Source of the DNA: Mesotaenium endlicherianum | Taxonomy: Eukaryota; Streptophyta; Zygnematophyceae; Zygnematales; Mesotaeniaceae | Assembly (NCBI GenBank): GCA_009602735.1 | Contig: WELA01004964.1 | Span: 29,516-93,515 of the forward strand | DNA length: 64,000 bases | Reading direction: 5' to 3' | In this document: one piece after another, positions 28,165 to 40,100 of the stretch | How positions within the stretch are numbered: the first letter of the stretch is position 1 | Layout: every line of letters starts with the position of its first letter | Made by a program: the position numbers and the translations under genes | The notes under the pieces: model-generated | Database searches by the model: none | What the model saw: the letters and a program-made list of their open reading frames with translations, nothing else | Told to the model about the DNA's origin: nothing

Positions 28165-30309
28165 TCATCCCCCTCCTCAAGATGCGACGTCCTCGACGCA
28201 TTCTGCAAATAACGCCTCAACTTACTCTTACAATGAGTCAAGTTGGCCTCTGGCTCCCACGTGTTGTCCGCATGATAGCCTTTCCACTTGACCACATACT
28301 CTTGAACAAGTCGTTGACCTCGCTTGACTCGTCGATCGTCGACAATCGCCTCCACTTCATACTCCAATACATCATCGATCTCGGCCGGTGGTGGCGGTGT
28401 AGGTAGTCGTCCTGGATGTCCTTCATTTGGGTCAGCGTATGGCCGCAAACAATCGACATGGAACACATCACGGATACGCCAGCCTGAAGGAAGTTCCAAC
28501 TTGTAGGTCATTGGATTAACCTTCTTGAGCACCACAAAGGGACCTGTAAATCGTGCCCGCAGTTTCCTCTTGCTCGTGAAAGGTAGATTCTCTGTTGACA
28601 AGAGTACTTTGTCGCCCACATGGAATGTCACTTCTCTCCTATGCTTGTTAGCATGCTTGACCTGCTCTTCTTGTGCCTTCCGAATACACGTCTTCGCCAC
28701 GTCCCAAGTCTTCGCCATCTGCTCCATAAAAGCTTGTGTAGTAGGAACCTGAGTTTCATTGGCCTTTTCCAACAAGATGTTCCCTGGATGATATACTTCT
28801 CTCCCATAAACCATAGTGAATGGTGACTGCCTGGTCGATCCCTGCATGCTGTTGTTGTAGGCAAACTCCAACCCTGGTAGCTTCTTGTCCCACTCTGAAG
28901 GGTCCTGCATAGTGAAACTCCTTAGCACCTCTTGCAGAGTTCTGTTGAGCCTCTTATTCTGCCCGTCTGTCTGAGGATGATAGGAAGTGCTCATACTCAG
29001 CTTGGTCCCCATCAAAGTAAACAATGACCGCCAAAAGTTGCTAGTGAACCTTGGATCCCGATCTGAAACAATCACCTTCGGCAACCCATGTAGCCTGAAA
29101 ATATGATCAAAGAATAGCCGTGCCACATCTGCTGCCGTAGAAGTCTCCTTCATGGGAATGAAGTGTGCCATCTTGCTGAGTCTATCAGACGCAACCCATA
29201 CTGCATCGTGCCCTTGACCACTCATTGGTAAAAATGTGATGAAGTCCATAGCAATCTGCTCCCAAGGATACTCTGGAATAGGCAGGGGCTGCAATGTACC
29301 TCCCTTCTTTTGATTTGGTGTCTTGTTTCTCTGGCACGCATCGCAACTCCTGATCCACTCCTCGATGTCCTTGTCCATATTTCTCCAATAGTACTCCCGC
29401 TTCAGCACGTTTGTCGTCTTCTCGCTTCCAAAGTGTCCAGCATATAAGCAATCATGATGCTCCGCAAGTAGTAAGTCTCGTAGCTCCTTGATGTCAAGTA
29501 CCACCACTCTCTTGGAATCACCATAGTACCATATGCCGTCCTTGTGCATACTCGAGTTGGACTCAGCTGCTCCACCATCAGCAAACTCTGGGTCCTCCTC
29601 ATAACCTTTCTGAAGCTTCTCCTTGAAGTCCATACTCTCCTTGATGACTGAGAGAGCTGCAAGGTCACACCTTCTGGATAAAGCGTCTGCAGGGTTGATC
29701 TTTCCAGGTAAGTAGACAATCTTGTGGTCGAACTGTTGCATAAACTCCATCCACCTTGCCTGTCTTGGTGTCAACGTTGGCTGCGTCATGAACTTCTCCA
29801 AGCTCTTGTGGTCGGTCTTGATGAACACCTTCCGGCCGTCCACATAACGTCGCCAAATCCTTAAAGCTTGGATAATAGCCAACATCTCCCGCTCGTGCGC
29901 TGCGTAGTTTTGCTCAGCAGGACTCGACTTCCTGCTCTCATATGCCACAGTTTGCAACCCTTTGCCCTGGTCCTGGAAAAGAATGGCTCCCACTGCAAAA
30001 TTTGATGCATCCGTGATGATGGTGAAAGGAAGTTATGGACTGGCGATTGCCAACACAGGTGCCTGTGTCAATAGCTCCTTAATCTTCTCAAACGCTTGCT
30101 GCTCCTTGTCACCCCATAGCCACTTATCCTGCTTCTTCAACATGTCCGTGAGCGGCGCACACACCTTGGCAAATCCTTCAATGAAGCGTCAATAATAGTT
30201 TGCCATACCGAGGAAGCTGCTGAGTTGATGAATATCAGAAGGTACCGGCCAATCTCTGACTGCTTGCACCTTCTTCTGCTCCACCTTGACTCCTTCAGCT
30301 CCCACTATG
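28152..30309 (-). pseudogene. element A pol, 3' part: RT end, RNase H, integrase, chromodomain
   Basis: A 613-codon open stretch (28152-29993) covers RNase H (KTDHKSLEKF), the integrase zinc finger (HDCLYAGH ... CDACQRNK), the integrase core (AMDFITFLP, VSDRDPRF, HPQTDGQNKRLNR) and a C-terminal chromodomain (YVVKWKGY ... NTWEPEANL). In the integrase core the position of the third catalytic residue (usually Glu in QTxR-type motifs) is Lys. Upstream, 29994-30309 continues the RT/RNase H frame but contains stops (near 30035 and 30190). The frame is cut at 30309/30310 by a C-family LTR. The pol stop codon lies 11-13 bases inside the 3' LTR. Confidence 0.9.
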
Positions 30310-31125
30310 TGTAATGAACCAGTCCATTATTTATTTAATTAATTTCATATACAAATACAACCCTAAATAAGTTTCATGTCAACATACTCACATGTGCGAG
30401 TTCATATAAATGAATGTATGTCGATGTAATGCGAGTTTACTTACTTTGTCAAAAAGGTCAGCAGAATGACTTATGTATCATAGTGTAGTTTGCTGACTTT
30501 GTTGAAAAGGTCAGCAGGATGACTTTTGTATCATAGTATAGTTTGCTACATTTATATATCAGATATATATAGGATATAATATCAGTAGGTTGACATATAG
30601 TAAGCCCGCTTGATATTAGTCAGAATACTTAGCTTTAGTACGCTGAGGATAGATATATTCATTTAAATTATTATTTGTAGATTGGCACAAGTGACCGTAG
30701 TATACTGAAAGTCGGGAGGTCGACTGAGATTCGGTAAACCGATGTCCTACCAGTGTGGTTAACTCCTGGGTAGGCGGAGCCGTCGTCAGTCAACTGAACT
30801 ATTAGGACTTCAGTCAACCGACCAATTAATATGGTCGTTATACCTAGATCCGTGGATCCCAACTTAACGGGTTGCCCACGAAACGGCGCACCTTGCGCCG
30901 TGGTCAACCAGGTGGTCACTAGGTACATAGCAGGCTGGGATCTCGTGGTCCCTCATTCTGGACAGTAGGCTTTACAGTCGGATTTCTACTTGCAAGTCAT
31001 GTGTGCACCTTTTGAGTTTGTTCTAATGACCAGCCTTCACGGAAATTGACACGGCTGCTTCGTCTGCGCTCCAAATGGAGCGAACTAGGAATTTTCGGAA
31101 AAGTCTTGTCAAGATGCATCCGTTG
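30310..31125 (+). mobile_element. truncated LTR of family C, plus orientation
   Basis: Starts TGTAATGAACCAG and matches the reverse complement of about 31560-32379 over ~815 bases. It stops abruptly at 31125, where a minus-strand C element begins with TGAAATGAATC. It forms the left arm of a large inverted repeat. Confidence 0.85.
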
Positions 31126-32380
31126 TGAAATGAATCTTGCTTATTCAAGATTAAGATATTTCATTTAAATATAAAAGATCAGAGATAGGTGGAAGCGTGT
31201 GAAATCAGGGAGCGATCTTTGCCCTTATAATGAATTCCGTTTACTCATCTATAACCCTTGACTCACAGACTCATAATCTCGGACTCACTTATCGTAGAGT
31301 GCCATAGTTGCACACGAATACAAGGCACAAGAAAGAGGCGAGCTTGAGCTTCTCCTTTAGAAACTCATGACCTCTTGCCTACCCGGCATACAAGCATGTG
31401 TAAGCACACACACAACATCAGGGGACTGAATAGCAAAGGCGCTCTCATCCAGATGACCATAAAGTAGCTCAAACACATCCCACTGACTTAGGTGCAAAAA
31501 CCATGGAATCTGTCCGCTGTGTGACCCCAAAATGTCCGAGGGCATAACTCCGTCAATACTACTCCAAATTGAGCAAAATTAACGGCAACAGATGCATCTT
31601 GACGAAACCTTTCCGAAAATTTCTAGTTTTCTCCATTTGGAGCGCAGACGAAGCAGCCGTGTCAATTTCCGTGAAGGCTGGTCATTAGAACGAACTCAAA
31701 AGGTGCACACATGACTTGCAAGTAGAAATCCGACTGTAAAGCCTACTGTCCAGAATGAGGGACCACGAGATCCCAGCCTGCTATGTACCTAGTGACCACC
31801 TGGTTGACCACGGCGCAAGGTGCGCCGTTTCGTGGGAAACCCGTTAAGTTGGGACCCACGGATCTAGGTATAACGACCATATTAATTGGTCGGTTGACTG
31901 AAGTCTTAGTAGTTCAGTTCACTGACGACGGCTCCGCCTACCCAGGAGTTAACCACACTGGTAGGACATCGGTTTACCGAATCTCAGTCGACCTCCCGAC
32001 TTTCAGTATAGTACGGTCACATGTGCCAATCTACAAATAATAATTTAAATGAATGTATTCATCCTCAGCGTACTGAAGCTAAGTATACTGACTAATATCA
32101 AGCGAGCTTTCTATATGTCATCCTACTGATATATAATCCTCAGCAAACTATACTATGATACAAAAGTCATACTGCTGACCTTCTCAACAAAGTCAGCAAA
32201 CTACACTATGATACAAAAGTCATCCTGCTGACCTTTTTGACAAAGTAAGTAAACTCGCATTACATCGACATACATTCATTTGATTGAACTCGCGCCTGTG
32301 AGTATATGGACATAATGCTTATTTAGTGTTGTATTTATACGTGCAATTATTTAAATAAATATTGAACTGATTCATTACAA

Positions 32381-32414
32381 TCTCCCCAACTTAAATTGTT
32401 GTCGCCTCGACAAC
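32381..32414 (-). promoter_or_regulatory. polypurine tract plus conserved hairpin of element C
   Basis: On the minus strand the 17-nt hairpin GTTGTCGAGGCGACAAC (32414-32398) precedes TTAAGTTGGGGAGA next to the 3' LTR. The same hairpin, base for base, precedes the polypurine tract of element B. Confidence 0.8.
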
Positions 32415-33351
32415 ACTCAGCATACAATTCATTTATTTGATAATACACTTCAGTCAACTAGGTGAAGCAAAGCAAGCAAACAAAACATGAGCGTGATATA
32501 TTCACCTACCCAATGCAAGTAAAAAAATTAATCACAGCAAATTGTCCTACAAGCCACCATCTGTCTTCACCATCAACAACTGAAGACATGCATAGATTTA
32601 CCCCTACTCACAGTAGTCCTTCCAGTTGAAAGACACAATAGAGCACCTCACACCATGCAAACCACACCCAAGTCGAACAGCCTCCTTTCGAGGTCAAACA
32701 ATGAAAGAATGTTATTAAGGCTCAGCCAACTGAACTAAGCCTTTTCTCCTTCTCTTGGTCTTCAACTCCTGCCGTGCTCACACCTTGAAAGCTCCTCACA
32801 CGCAATTTCTTGTGACTTAGGTACCTGCTCAAAATCCAGCGTACTGAAGAAAAAGGGAGACCAACTGATTTGATGACATTGAATGCCCTTGCAAGATGAG
32901 TAGCATCAGGTCAATAAGCCCAAGAAAATTTTAAATTTTAACCACATTTTCAAAACACTCTAAGTTCAAAGAAACATATGGTTTTGAGCAATATGCTGGT
33001 CACCTCAAGTCGGTCCCTGATGTGCCATCCACCATTGCTACCAATCCCAACTTATGGTAATGTACTTACTCAGTTAGTACGTACACTCGCTCAGACAGTG
33101 TACTGCAACTCACAGTTCACACCAGTCAGTCACTGATGCTCCTGACCTTAATGCAGTACATATATAGGATGTGGCAGTGTATGACTCAGTTAGTACATAC
33201 ACTTGCACCAGTCAGTCACTGATGCTCCTGATATTAATGCACTACATACATAGGATGTGGCAGTGTATGACTCAGTTAGTACATACACTTGCTGCTAAGT
33301 ATGCAGGTAAGCACAGCTTACTGAATACTCCTAATACTCACCCCATCTCCC

Positions 33352-33386
33352 TCTCCCCAACTTAAATAGCTGTCGACCCGACAGCT
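33352..33386 (-). promoter_or_regulatory. second, internal hairpin + polypurine-like module in element C
   Basis: On the minus strand AGCTGTCG-GGT-CGACAGCT forms a perfect 8-bp stem and is followed by TTTAAGTTGGGGAGAG. This repeats the arrangement found beside the 3' LTR. Confidence 0.65.
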
Positions 33387-34819
33387 CTAACCACATAAGC
33401 ACACCAAAAAGTGCTTACGACTCCGCATCATAGGAACCACACAGAGTGACAGTCACAGAGGATTGCGGAGGTACTAGTGGGTGGAGGAGAATCAACAAAG
33501 GAATACCGAGAAAGGACACAAAGTGCAAACACCCAAGTCAGCAAGAAAAAAGTTCCCCCCCCAAAAAGAAAAAAAAAATGTCCATTTTTCAGAATTAGAG
33601 CAATGCCCAGAGTGGCATAGGGTAGAGTGTACTGCCATTCAGACCCTCTCACCATAAATCTCTATCCATGAATAACGCAATTTCAAGCCAGCGTATTACA
33701 CCCCTTCATTTGGAAGTGTAGATAGCTTGCTATGAGATAAAGACAATCGGCCCCATTAGTAAGTTCCTTCAATGCCAAAGAGTAGCTCAGTTAGCTGACA
33801 CTACCTACGCATGCATACAATGACTCATACCAGTCATTTCTAGCAAGACATACGCCAAAATGACAACCACCAAATAGTGAGAGTCAACAATCCAAGTAAA
33901 AAGGGAACAGAAACAACCAACTGTATCATAGTTCTGATGTTTCAAGATACTCCCTCCTTCTGGCCTTACTGCCTGAAGTTGCCCAGAGGACAGGTGGGGA
34001 AGCGTCACGTGGCAGCGTCCAGCATGCCAACTCCTCGGCTTCTCTCGACCTGTATGTCACCATTGCTTCACACTCTGCATGCTGGTCTCAGTCTGTCAAA
34101 CAGACAACAAGCCAGTGTGTAAGTTGCCTTCCATGAGCTTAAGCTACGCGTGGCAAACACCACACCCTAGCTGCATCAGTCTACTCAAGATCTGATGACT
34201 CCATCTTACATAGTTCCCGGGAGGGTAAGGCAAACATTGGGATCACAAAGACTCAACCAATGACAATGGGCAATCGCAGTATAGCTCAAAATCGAGTTCC
34301 TCTCTAAAGGCACATACATGGCACCTATTGTGATTGCAGCAAGCACCTAGCAAGCCAATGACAACAGCGTGCATAGATCCCTGGTAAGAATTTCGCACTG
34401 TAATCCCAAGCTAGCAAGAAGAATGTTTGTGCATCGAACTGAACGAGATCATTCAAGCCATGCATTGCGAGAATGTCTATAATGTCGATGGTCTCTTTTG
34501 TCTTAACTTAGGTTTGCATAGTGAATCTATTACAACAGGGCCCAGTTTACACCTGCGCTACGGTATGCTAACGGCGATTCAATACCTCTAGCACCCGAGA
34601 TGCAAATTCCATGCACCTGACGCATATACAAATGCATCTTGCATGCTACCTAGCATGCGCCTCTAGCGAGCTCAGTTAGCTGTGAGGCCGGCAGAAACTT
34701 AGCACACTGCTAATATGCCTAGATCGTCCCTATGACGAAGACACAAACCTCCTTACACTTGACCAAGTGTACAAGTGGCATCCTTGCACAAAGCCTGTTA
34801 TGGCGTGAAGGACGTGAAG

Positions 34820-34831
34820 GGTTCGATACCA
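34820..34831 (-). promoter_or_regulatory. primer-binding site of element C
   Basis: Reverse complement reads TGGTATCGAACC, one base inside the 5' LTR end. It fits the 3' end complement of a tRNA-iMet type primer. Confidence 0.8.
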
Positions 34832-34900
34832 CTGAAATGAATCTTGCTTATTCAAGATTAATATATTTCATTTAAATATAAAAGATTAGAGATAGGTGTG

Positions 34901-35621
34901 TGTAATGAATCAATATATTAGTGGATATAATATTCAATTAAATATAATAGTTAATTAAGTTCAGCCTGCTGAACTTTAGTTAATAGTCAGTCTGCTGGAC
35001 TTCACATAATTATCAGTTTGCTGATTCAGTCGGAAGCAGCAGGCTGAAAGTCCATATAAGTCAGCTTGCTGACACATTCTTTGACAGCAAGCTGACTTCC
35101 GTACTCGGTAGCAGCGAACTGCCTTGATATGCATCTAAGTGCGATATGCTAGATGAATAGCCAGATGACATCCCTATGATGGATGGCTATTCGGGATGAT
35201 GGGAGATGGCGGTGGATTTGGTTAACCGAGGTCCTACCAACGTGGTTAACTCCCGGGTAGGCGGTGCCATCGCACTGACCGTTGAACAGTAAACTCATTC
35301 CATGTACATATGCTAGGCATTGCTCTCGAGTTCGGCATTCGGAAACGAGGCCAACTCTCTTGTACAGCTTACTGAGAGAGATCTGAATCCAAGGCGAGAA
35401 GCCATTGATACGCACTGTCTTCTAACCTTGCTTATGTATGAGTTTACTGATTTGCATTATTGATGCTAGTTTACTCGCATTTGACTTACGAGTATTATTC
35501 ACTGCTAGTGTGTTGTCCTTTGCCGTTTAACCAGTTAACGGAAAATACCATAAAGATTACTTGCTGATATAAAGATCTTTATTAATTGTTAATCGCCTAT
35601 TTGGTAAGTCGATTCATTTCA
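34901..35621 (+). repeat. element B 5' LTR
   Basis: Contains a TATA-like CATATAAG at 35053-35060, followed directly by a stem-loop GTCAGCTTGCTG...CAGCAAGCTGAC (35060-35096). Confidence 0.93.
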
Positions 35622-35622
35622 G

Positions 35623-35640
35623 TGGTATCGGAGCAGTTAT
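35623..35640 (+). promoter_or_regulatory. primer-binding site of element B
   Basis: TGGTATCGGAGCAG one base after the 5' LTR, the classic plant LTR-retrotransposon complement of tRNA-iMet. Confidence 0.9.
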
Positions 35641-35655
35641 CACAGTCTTCTTTGT

Positions 35656-37134
35656 ATGGTAAGGACAAGGTCTCAAACTAGCAACTCCCGAGACATGGAG
35701 AACCAGGATAACGAGAATGTCGAAAACCAGGCGGAAAGCCATGTAGCGGGAAACCGTACCTATTCGGAAGCAGTAGCGGATACTGCAGCTAGGGAGGCTG
35801 CAGATGAGGCAGCTGCTATTGCCTCAGTCGCAGCTCAGCAAGCTGAGGAGGAGATAGCCAGACTAGAAGCTGAACAAGTAGCAAAGGCCGCTGAAGATAT
35901 ACAAAGGAGGGAAGGACAGCCAGCTGACGAGCGCACTGTTGAAGAACTTATGGCATCAAGGGCCAATGTTCTGAACCCACCTCCTGCCGTACAACTCAAT
36001 GTACCCCTAGGTCAAATACGTGACCGGCTGAATGCGGCAGGAATTGCTGCTGCAGGAGCAAGAGGGATTGTTGAGGACACTACTCAGCGAGTAGATGCCA
36101 ATGCTGCTGCTGCATTTGCTAATCTACCACCCCAAAATGTAGACTTGGGAGCATTGTTCGTTCAGATGCAGTCGCAAATGGCGACCATGTATCAGTCCCA
36201 GCAGGAGGACAAAAGAATCATAATGTCCCTACTCCGGGACAGAGACCAACTGGGGTCTCACACCACTAGTGGTGGTGGCCGAGGGCCTAGTAAGCCCAAG
36301 CCGAAACCTCCCCAGGACTATGATCCTGAGGGAAACAGAAAATATTACCTGATCAAGTTTCTCGCGGATGTTGAGCAGTGGCTGGAGAACTACCCAGAAC
36401 TGCAAGATTACGAGAAGGTCAGGCACACCGGTGCGCTACTGAAAGGCAGTGCCGCAGACTGGTGGCTTTACTGGAAGGAAGAGCGTAAGGCTCGGCAACT
36501 CGGTGACCCTACGTGGGTAGAGTTTGTCGAGAAGTTGCATGAGAAGTTTGATGTCATCAACCAGCAGGAGAAAGCTATCTATGCGATGATCTCCCTGACA
36601 CTGAAGCAGACCACTTCAGTTGCTGAGTTTGCTCAAAAGTTCCAAGAGAACATGATGAAGCAGCCTGATTTGCCAGAACGGTATAGGATAGCATACTTCA
36701 GGTATGGCTTGAAATCCGAGGTCTCTGGTCATTTTGCTGAGAAAAAGTATGAGAAACTGGCTGACTTGATCCAGGATGCTGACGCCTGGGATCAGCAGCA
36801 GTTCAATCACAAGCGCCAGAGTAACGCTTTGGTGTCTAAGATTGTCAAAAAGCCCCACGGTTCCTACAATGCAGTTGAAGGAGACCAGGCTGAGGATAAT
36901 CAGGGTGATGAATATGAGTATGAGTACAATGCTATTCAGTCTAGAGGTAGAGGTGGTCCCTCTCGAGGTGGCTATGGAAGGGGTGGTGGTAGGACTAAGC
37001 CGAGACCAGCCTCAGCAAAATCTACTTGCTACCATTGTCAGCAGAAAGGCCACTACAGAGAACAGTGTCCGGTCAAGCACCTGCCTAAGGTCGAGAGAAA
37101 AGACCAGCCTTTAAAAGACAGCAACAGTCAGTAA
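35656..37134 (+). CDS. gag: element B gag
   Basis: 492 codons. The N-terminal third is Ala/Glu-rich and probably coiled coil (residues about 30-95). A retrotransposon Gag domain follows around residues 225-390 ([48 protein letters not shown]). A Gly/Arg-rich segment and one CCHC zinc knuckle (C-x2-C-x4-H-x4-[15 protein letters not shown]) lie near residues 457-472. The protein would form the capsid/nucleocapsid of the virus-like particle and bind element RNA. The start codon is the first ATG after the primer-binding site and is directly followed by GTAAGG, a splice-donor-like sequence. The ORF ends at TAA 37132 within a predicted hairpin just downstream of a frameshift heptamer. Confidence 0.93.
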   Translation: MVRTRSQTSNSRDMENQDNENVENQAESHVAGNRTYSEAVADTAAREAADEAAAIASVAAQQAEEEIARLEAEQVAKAAEDIQRREGQPADERTVEELMASRANVLNPPPAVQLNVPLGQIRDRLNAAGIAAAGARGIVEDTTQRVDANAAAAFANLPPQNVDLGALFVQMQSQMATMYQSQQEDKRIIMSLLRDRDQLGSHTTSGGGRGPSKPKPKPPQDYDPEGNRKYYLIKFLADVEQWLENYPELQDYEKVRHTGALLKGSAADWWLYWKEERKARQLGDPTWVEFVEKLHEKFDVINQQEKAIYAMISLTLKQTTSVAEFAQKFQENMMKQPDLPERYRIAYFRYGLKSEVSGHFAEKKYEKLADLIQDADAWDQQQFNHKRQSNALVSKIVKKPHGSYNAVEGDQAEDNQGDEYEYEYNAIQSRGRGGPSRGGYGRGGGRTKPRPASAKSTCYHCQQKGHYREQCPVKHLPKVERKDQPLKDSNSQ

Positions 37135-37151
37135 TCCAGTCTACTGACTGT
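37110..37151 (+). promoter_or_regulatory. candidate -1 ribosomal frameshift signal at the gag-pol junction
   Basis: The heptamer T TTA AAA (37110-37116) is in the gag frame, 16 codon-bases before the gag stop. A 7-nt spacer follows, then a perfect 10-bp stem ACAGTCAGTA / TACTGACTGT with an 8-nt loop (37124-37151). A -1 slip places ribosomes exactly in the pol frame, which is open from there on. Confidence 0.8.
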
Positions 37152-40100
37152 GAGGATGCTAGAGATAGTGAGTCGTCACTAGCTGCCCTCGTAGCAGGTA
37201 TTATGGGTCCTGCTGAACTGGATTCACTATGCATGCCTGACAAACAGATAAAGGAGACCATCAGTAATATAGACGTCCAGAGAGTGCACACTCTGGATGC
37301 TCTTGTTCCACCTGATGTCCAACATTTCTTTGCTACGTCAGGAGAACAATGCGAAAGTCAGGAAAAGACAGTCCCCCCTATCCTACTGCATTGCATGATT
37401 GCAGGTAGGAAGGTGAGGGCATTTGTTGACGGAGGGGCGTCACATACTTTTATTCACAAGGACTTAGTTAAGCGGCTAAGGCTGCCTACTGTCACCCAAG
37501 GGAATAGAAAAATATTCCTTGGAGATGCCTCAAGTATCCCGGGAGGAGTTATAACCAAGCCTATTGAGGTCCAGTTAGGTTCTGGCATTGCAGTTCTAAC
37601 TGAAACGCTTACATTTGAGGTACTCAACACTGGCTTTTATGATCTCGTGCTAGGCAGGTCCTGGCTTAATAGACATCAAGCTGAAGTGTGTTGGAGCAGA
37701 GGTACAGTTAAAGTGAGAGGAGCCAGTGATGGGCAGACTGACTTGGCACCCACCAGTGCTCTTCCTCTTGTCCTGTGTGGATGGCAAATGAAGGAAAAGA
37801 AGAGGCTTCCAGAAGGATGCAAGTTGCTGAATGCAATGGAGTTCGTCAAAAGCTGGAACCAGAAGGAAGACAGAATGTTCTGTCTGCTGCTAAGAGAGGT
37901 ACCTCCTCAACCTGAAGAAGTGGTTGAGAAAAAGGTAAGCCCTCCGGAGCACCCTACTGCTGCAAAAATTGTTGCTCAGTACACTGATGTGTTTAACATG
38001 CCTCCAGGACTACCCCCTAAAAGGGAAGTAGATCATAGGATTGATCTATTACCTGGTAGCCAGCCACCCTGGCAACGCACTTATGGCTTGTCTTATTTGG
38101 AGAGCGAGGAGTTGAAAACACAAATTGCAAAGCTGGAGGAAAATGTTTACATTTCTCCCAGTAAATCACCGTACGGCGCACCTATCCTATTTGTTAAGAA
38201 AAAGGATGGCAGTATGCGAATGTGTGTGGATTACAGAGCCCTGAACAGAATTACAGTAAAGAACAAGTATGCTTTACCCAGGATCGAGGACTTGCTTGAT
38301 ACCCTGTCTGGCGCTAAGGTGTTCAGTAAGATAGATCTCAAGAGTGGTTATCATCAAATCAGAATTGCTGAGGGGGATGAACACAAGACTGCTTTATGGG
38401 TGCTATGAATGACATTTTCAGACCTTATTTGGATAAGTTTGTGCAAGTTTTCCAGGATAATATTTTAATTTTCTCTAGAGATGAAGCTCAGCACACTGAA
38501 CACTTAAAGAAAGTGCTGGACACTCTGCGGAAAAATCACTTGTATGCTAAGATGAGCAAGTGTGATTTCTTTAAGGAAAGTATTGAATTCTTAGGCCACG
38601 TTGTCAGTAAAGAGGGCATCAGTGTGGATCCTAAGAAAGTCCAGACCATAAGGGACTGGCCAGTACCACAGTCTGTCTCTGAAGTTAGATCCTTCCTCGG
38701 GTTGGCTAACTACTATAGGAGATTTATTGAGAATTATTCCACAAAGGCCAGTAAACTGACTGACCTTACTAAGAAAGACATCGGGTATGTGTGGGGGGAA
38801 GAGCAGCAGGCTGCCTTCCAGACCCTTAAAGATGCCCTTTGTTCTGCCCCAGTGCTAGCCGTGTATGACCCCAGCAAACCGGTGCAGGTGGTTACTGATG
38901 CCTCTGATTTTGCCATGGGTGCTATTTTGTTGCAGCCTGCTGACAAAACCACAAAGGATGGTAAGGTACGGCAGGAGTGGCATCCTGTGTTGTATGAGTC
39001 TATGAAATTTAATCCAGCGGAGATTAATTACTCAGTGCATGATAAAGAGCTGCTAGCTATCATTCATGTACTCAAACAGTGGAGAGCATACTTACATGGT
39101 AAAGCTTTTAAGGTGATTACAGATCATCTAGCTCTGACCCACTTTCAGAAGAAGTCCAAGCTGTCGAGGAGGGAGAACCGCTGGAGCCAGATGCTGGAGC
39201 AGTTCCAAGTCCAGATCGACTACAAACCAGGGAAGTTGAATCCTGCTGATGCACTCTCTAGAAGACCTGACTTGCAAGAAAGGAACTTTAGTCAGCATGC
39301 TGTAGATAAAGTCCTGTGTGCACTCACTTCACTAAAGGTGAAAAAGTCCTTCCTTGAACAACTTAGGAAAGCCTACCTTTCTGACCCAACATTTGAGCCC
39401 AGCCCCACTACTGGTGTGTGTCGTGCTACTGCACTCGGGTATAAGCTCAAGGGAGGGGTCTGGGTGACTGAAACCACTTCAGGCAGGCTGAAGCTGGTCA
39501 TTCCTAATAACTTGGAAATAAGGTCTCTCTTACTGAGTCAAGCTCATGACAGTCTCCTGGGTGGACATTTGGGGCAGGCCAAAACTGTTGGCAAACTGGC
39601 AAAACATTATCATTGGGAGGGGTTACCCCGGGAGGTCTTGAAATATGTCAAGTCCTGTGACCAGTGTCAGAGAAATAAGTCTCGGCACACACCACCCGGA
39701 GGTCTCTTGCAACCGCTACCCATCCCAGCGGGACGCTGGGAAACTATATCCATGGACTGGGTGGTCTCACTACCAAGAACTGCCAACGGGCATGATTCAA
39801 TACTGGTAGTCGTGGATAAACTGACAAAAATGGTCATTTTTATCCCCACAACTGTCAAAGTGACTGCACTCGAAACAGCGAGACAGTTTTACAACCATGT
39901 AGTATGCCAACATGGGCTCCCTTCTAATATCATCTCAGACAGAGACTCAAAATTCACCTCTAAGTTCTGGAGAGCTTTAATGGGGTTAATGGGAGTCAAA
40001 CAGCTGCTCAGCACAGCAAACCACCCTCAGACTGATGGGCAGACTGAAAGAACTAACCGAGTTCTGCAGGAGGTGCTGAGAGCATATATTAACCAAAAAC

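Larger units (their letters stand above)
31126..34900 (-). mobile_element. element C: non-autonomous LTR retrotransposon, minus strand (left part)
   Basis: The 3' LTR is 31126-32379 (1254 bp, ends TGAAATGAATC...GATTCATTACA on the plus strand). The internal region 32380-34832 has no coding capacity. A primer-binding site for an iMet-type tRNA (TGGTATCGAACC, minus strand) lies at 34831-34820, and the 5' LTR begins at 34833. The 5' LTR is interrupted at 34900 by element B and resumes at 43631. Its termini, PBS and PPT module resemble those of element B, which may have mobilised it. Confidence 0.85.

Noticed and set aside
30671-30928. An 85-codon ORF found again at 31783-32040 on the other strand
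   Set aside because: Both are inside inverted C LTR copies and are a by-product of the palindrome.
35149-35415. An 88-codon minus-strand ORF repeated almost identically at 43154-43420 and 44266-44532
   Set aside because: It lies wholly inside copies of LTR B; identity reflects the LTR, not a conserved protein.
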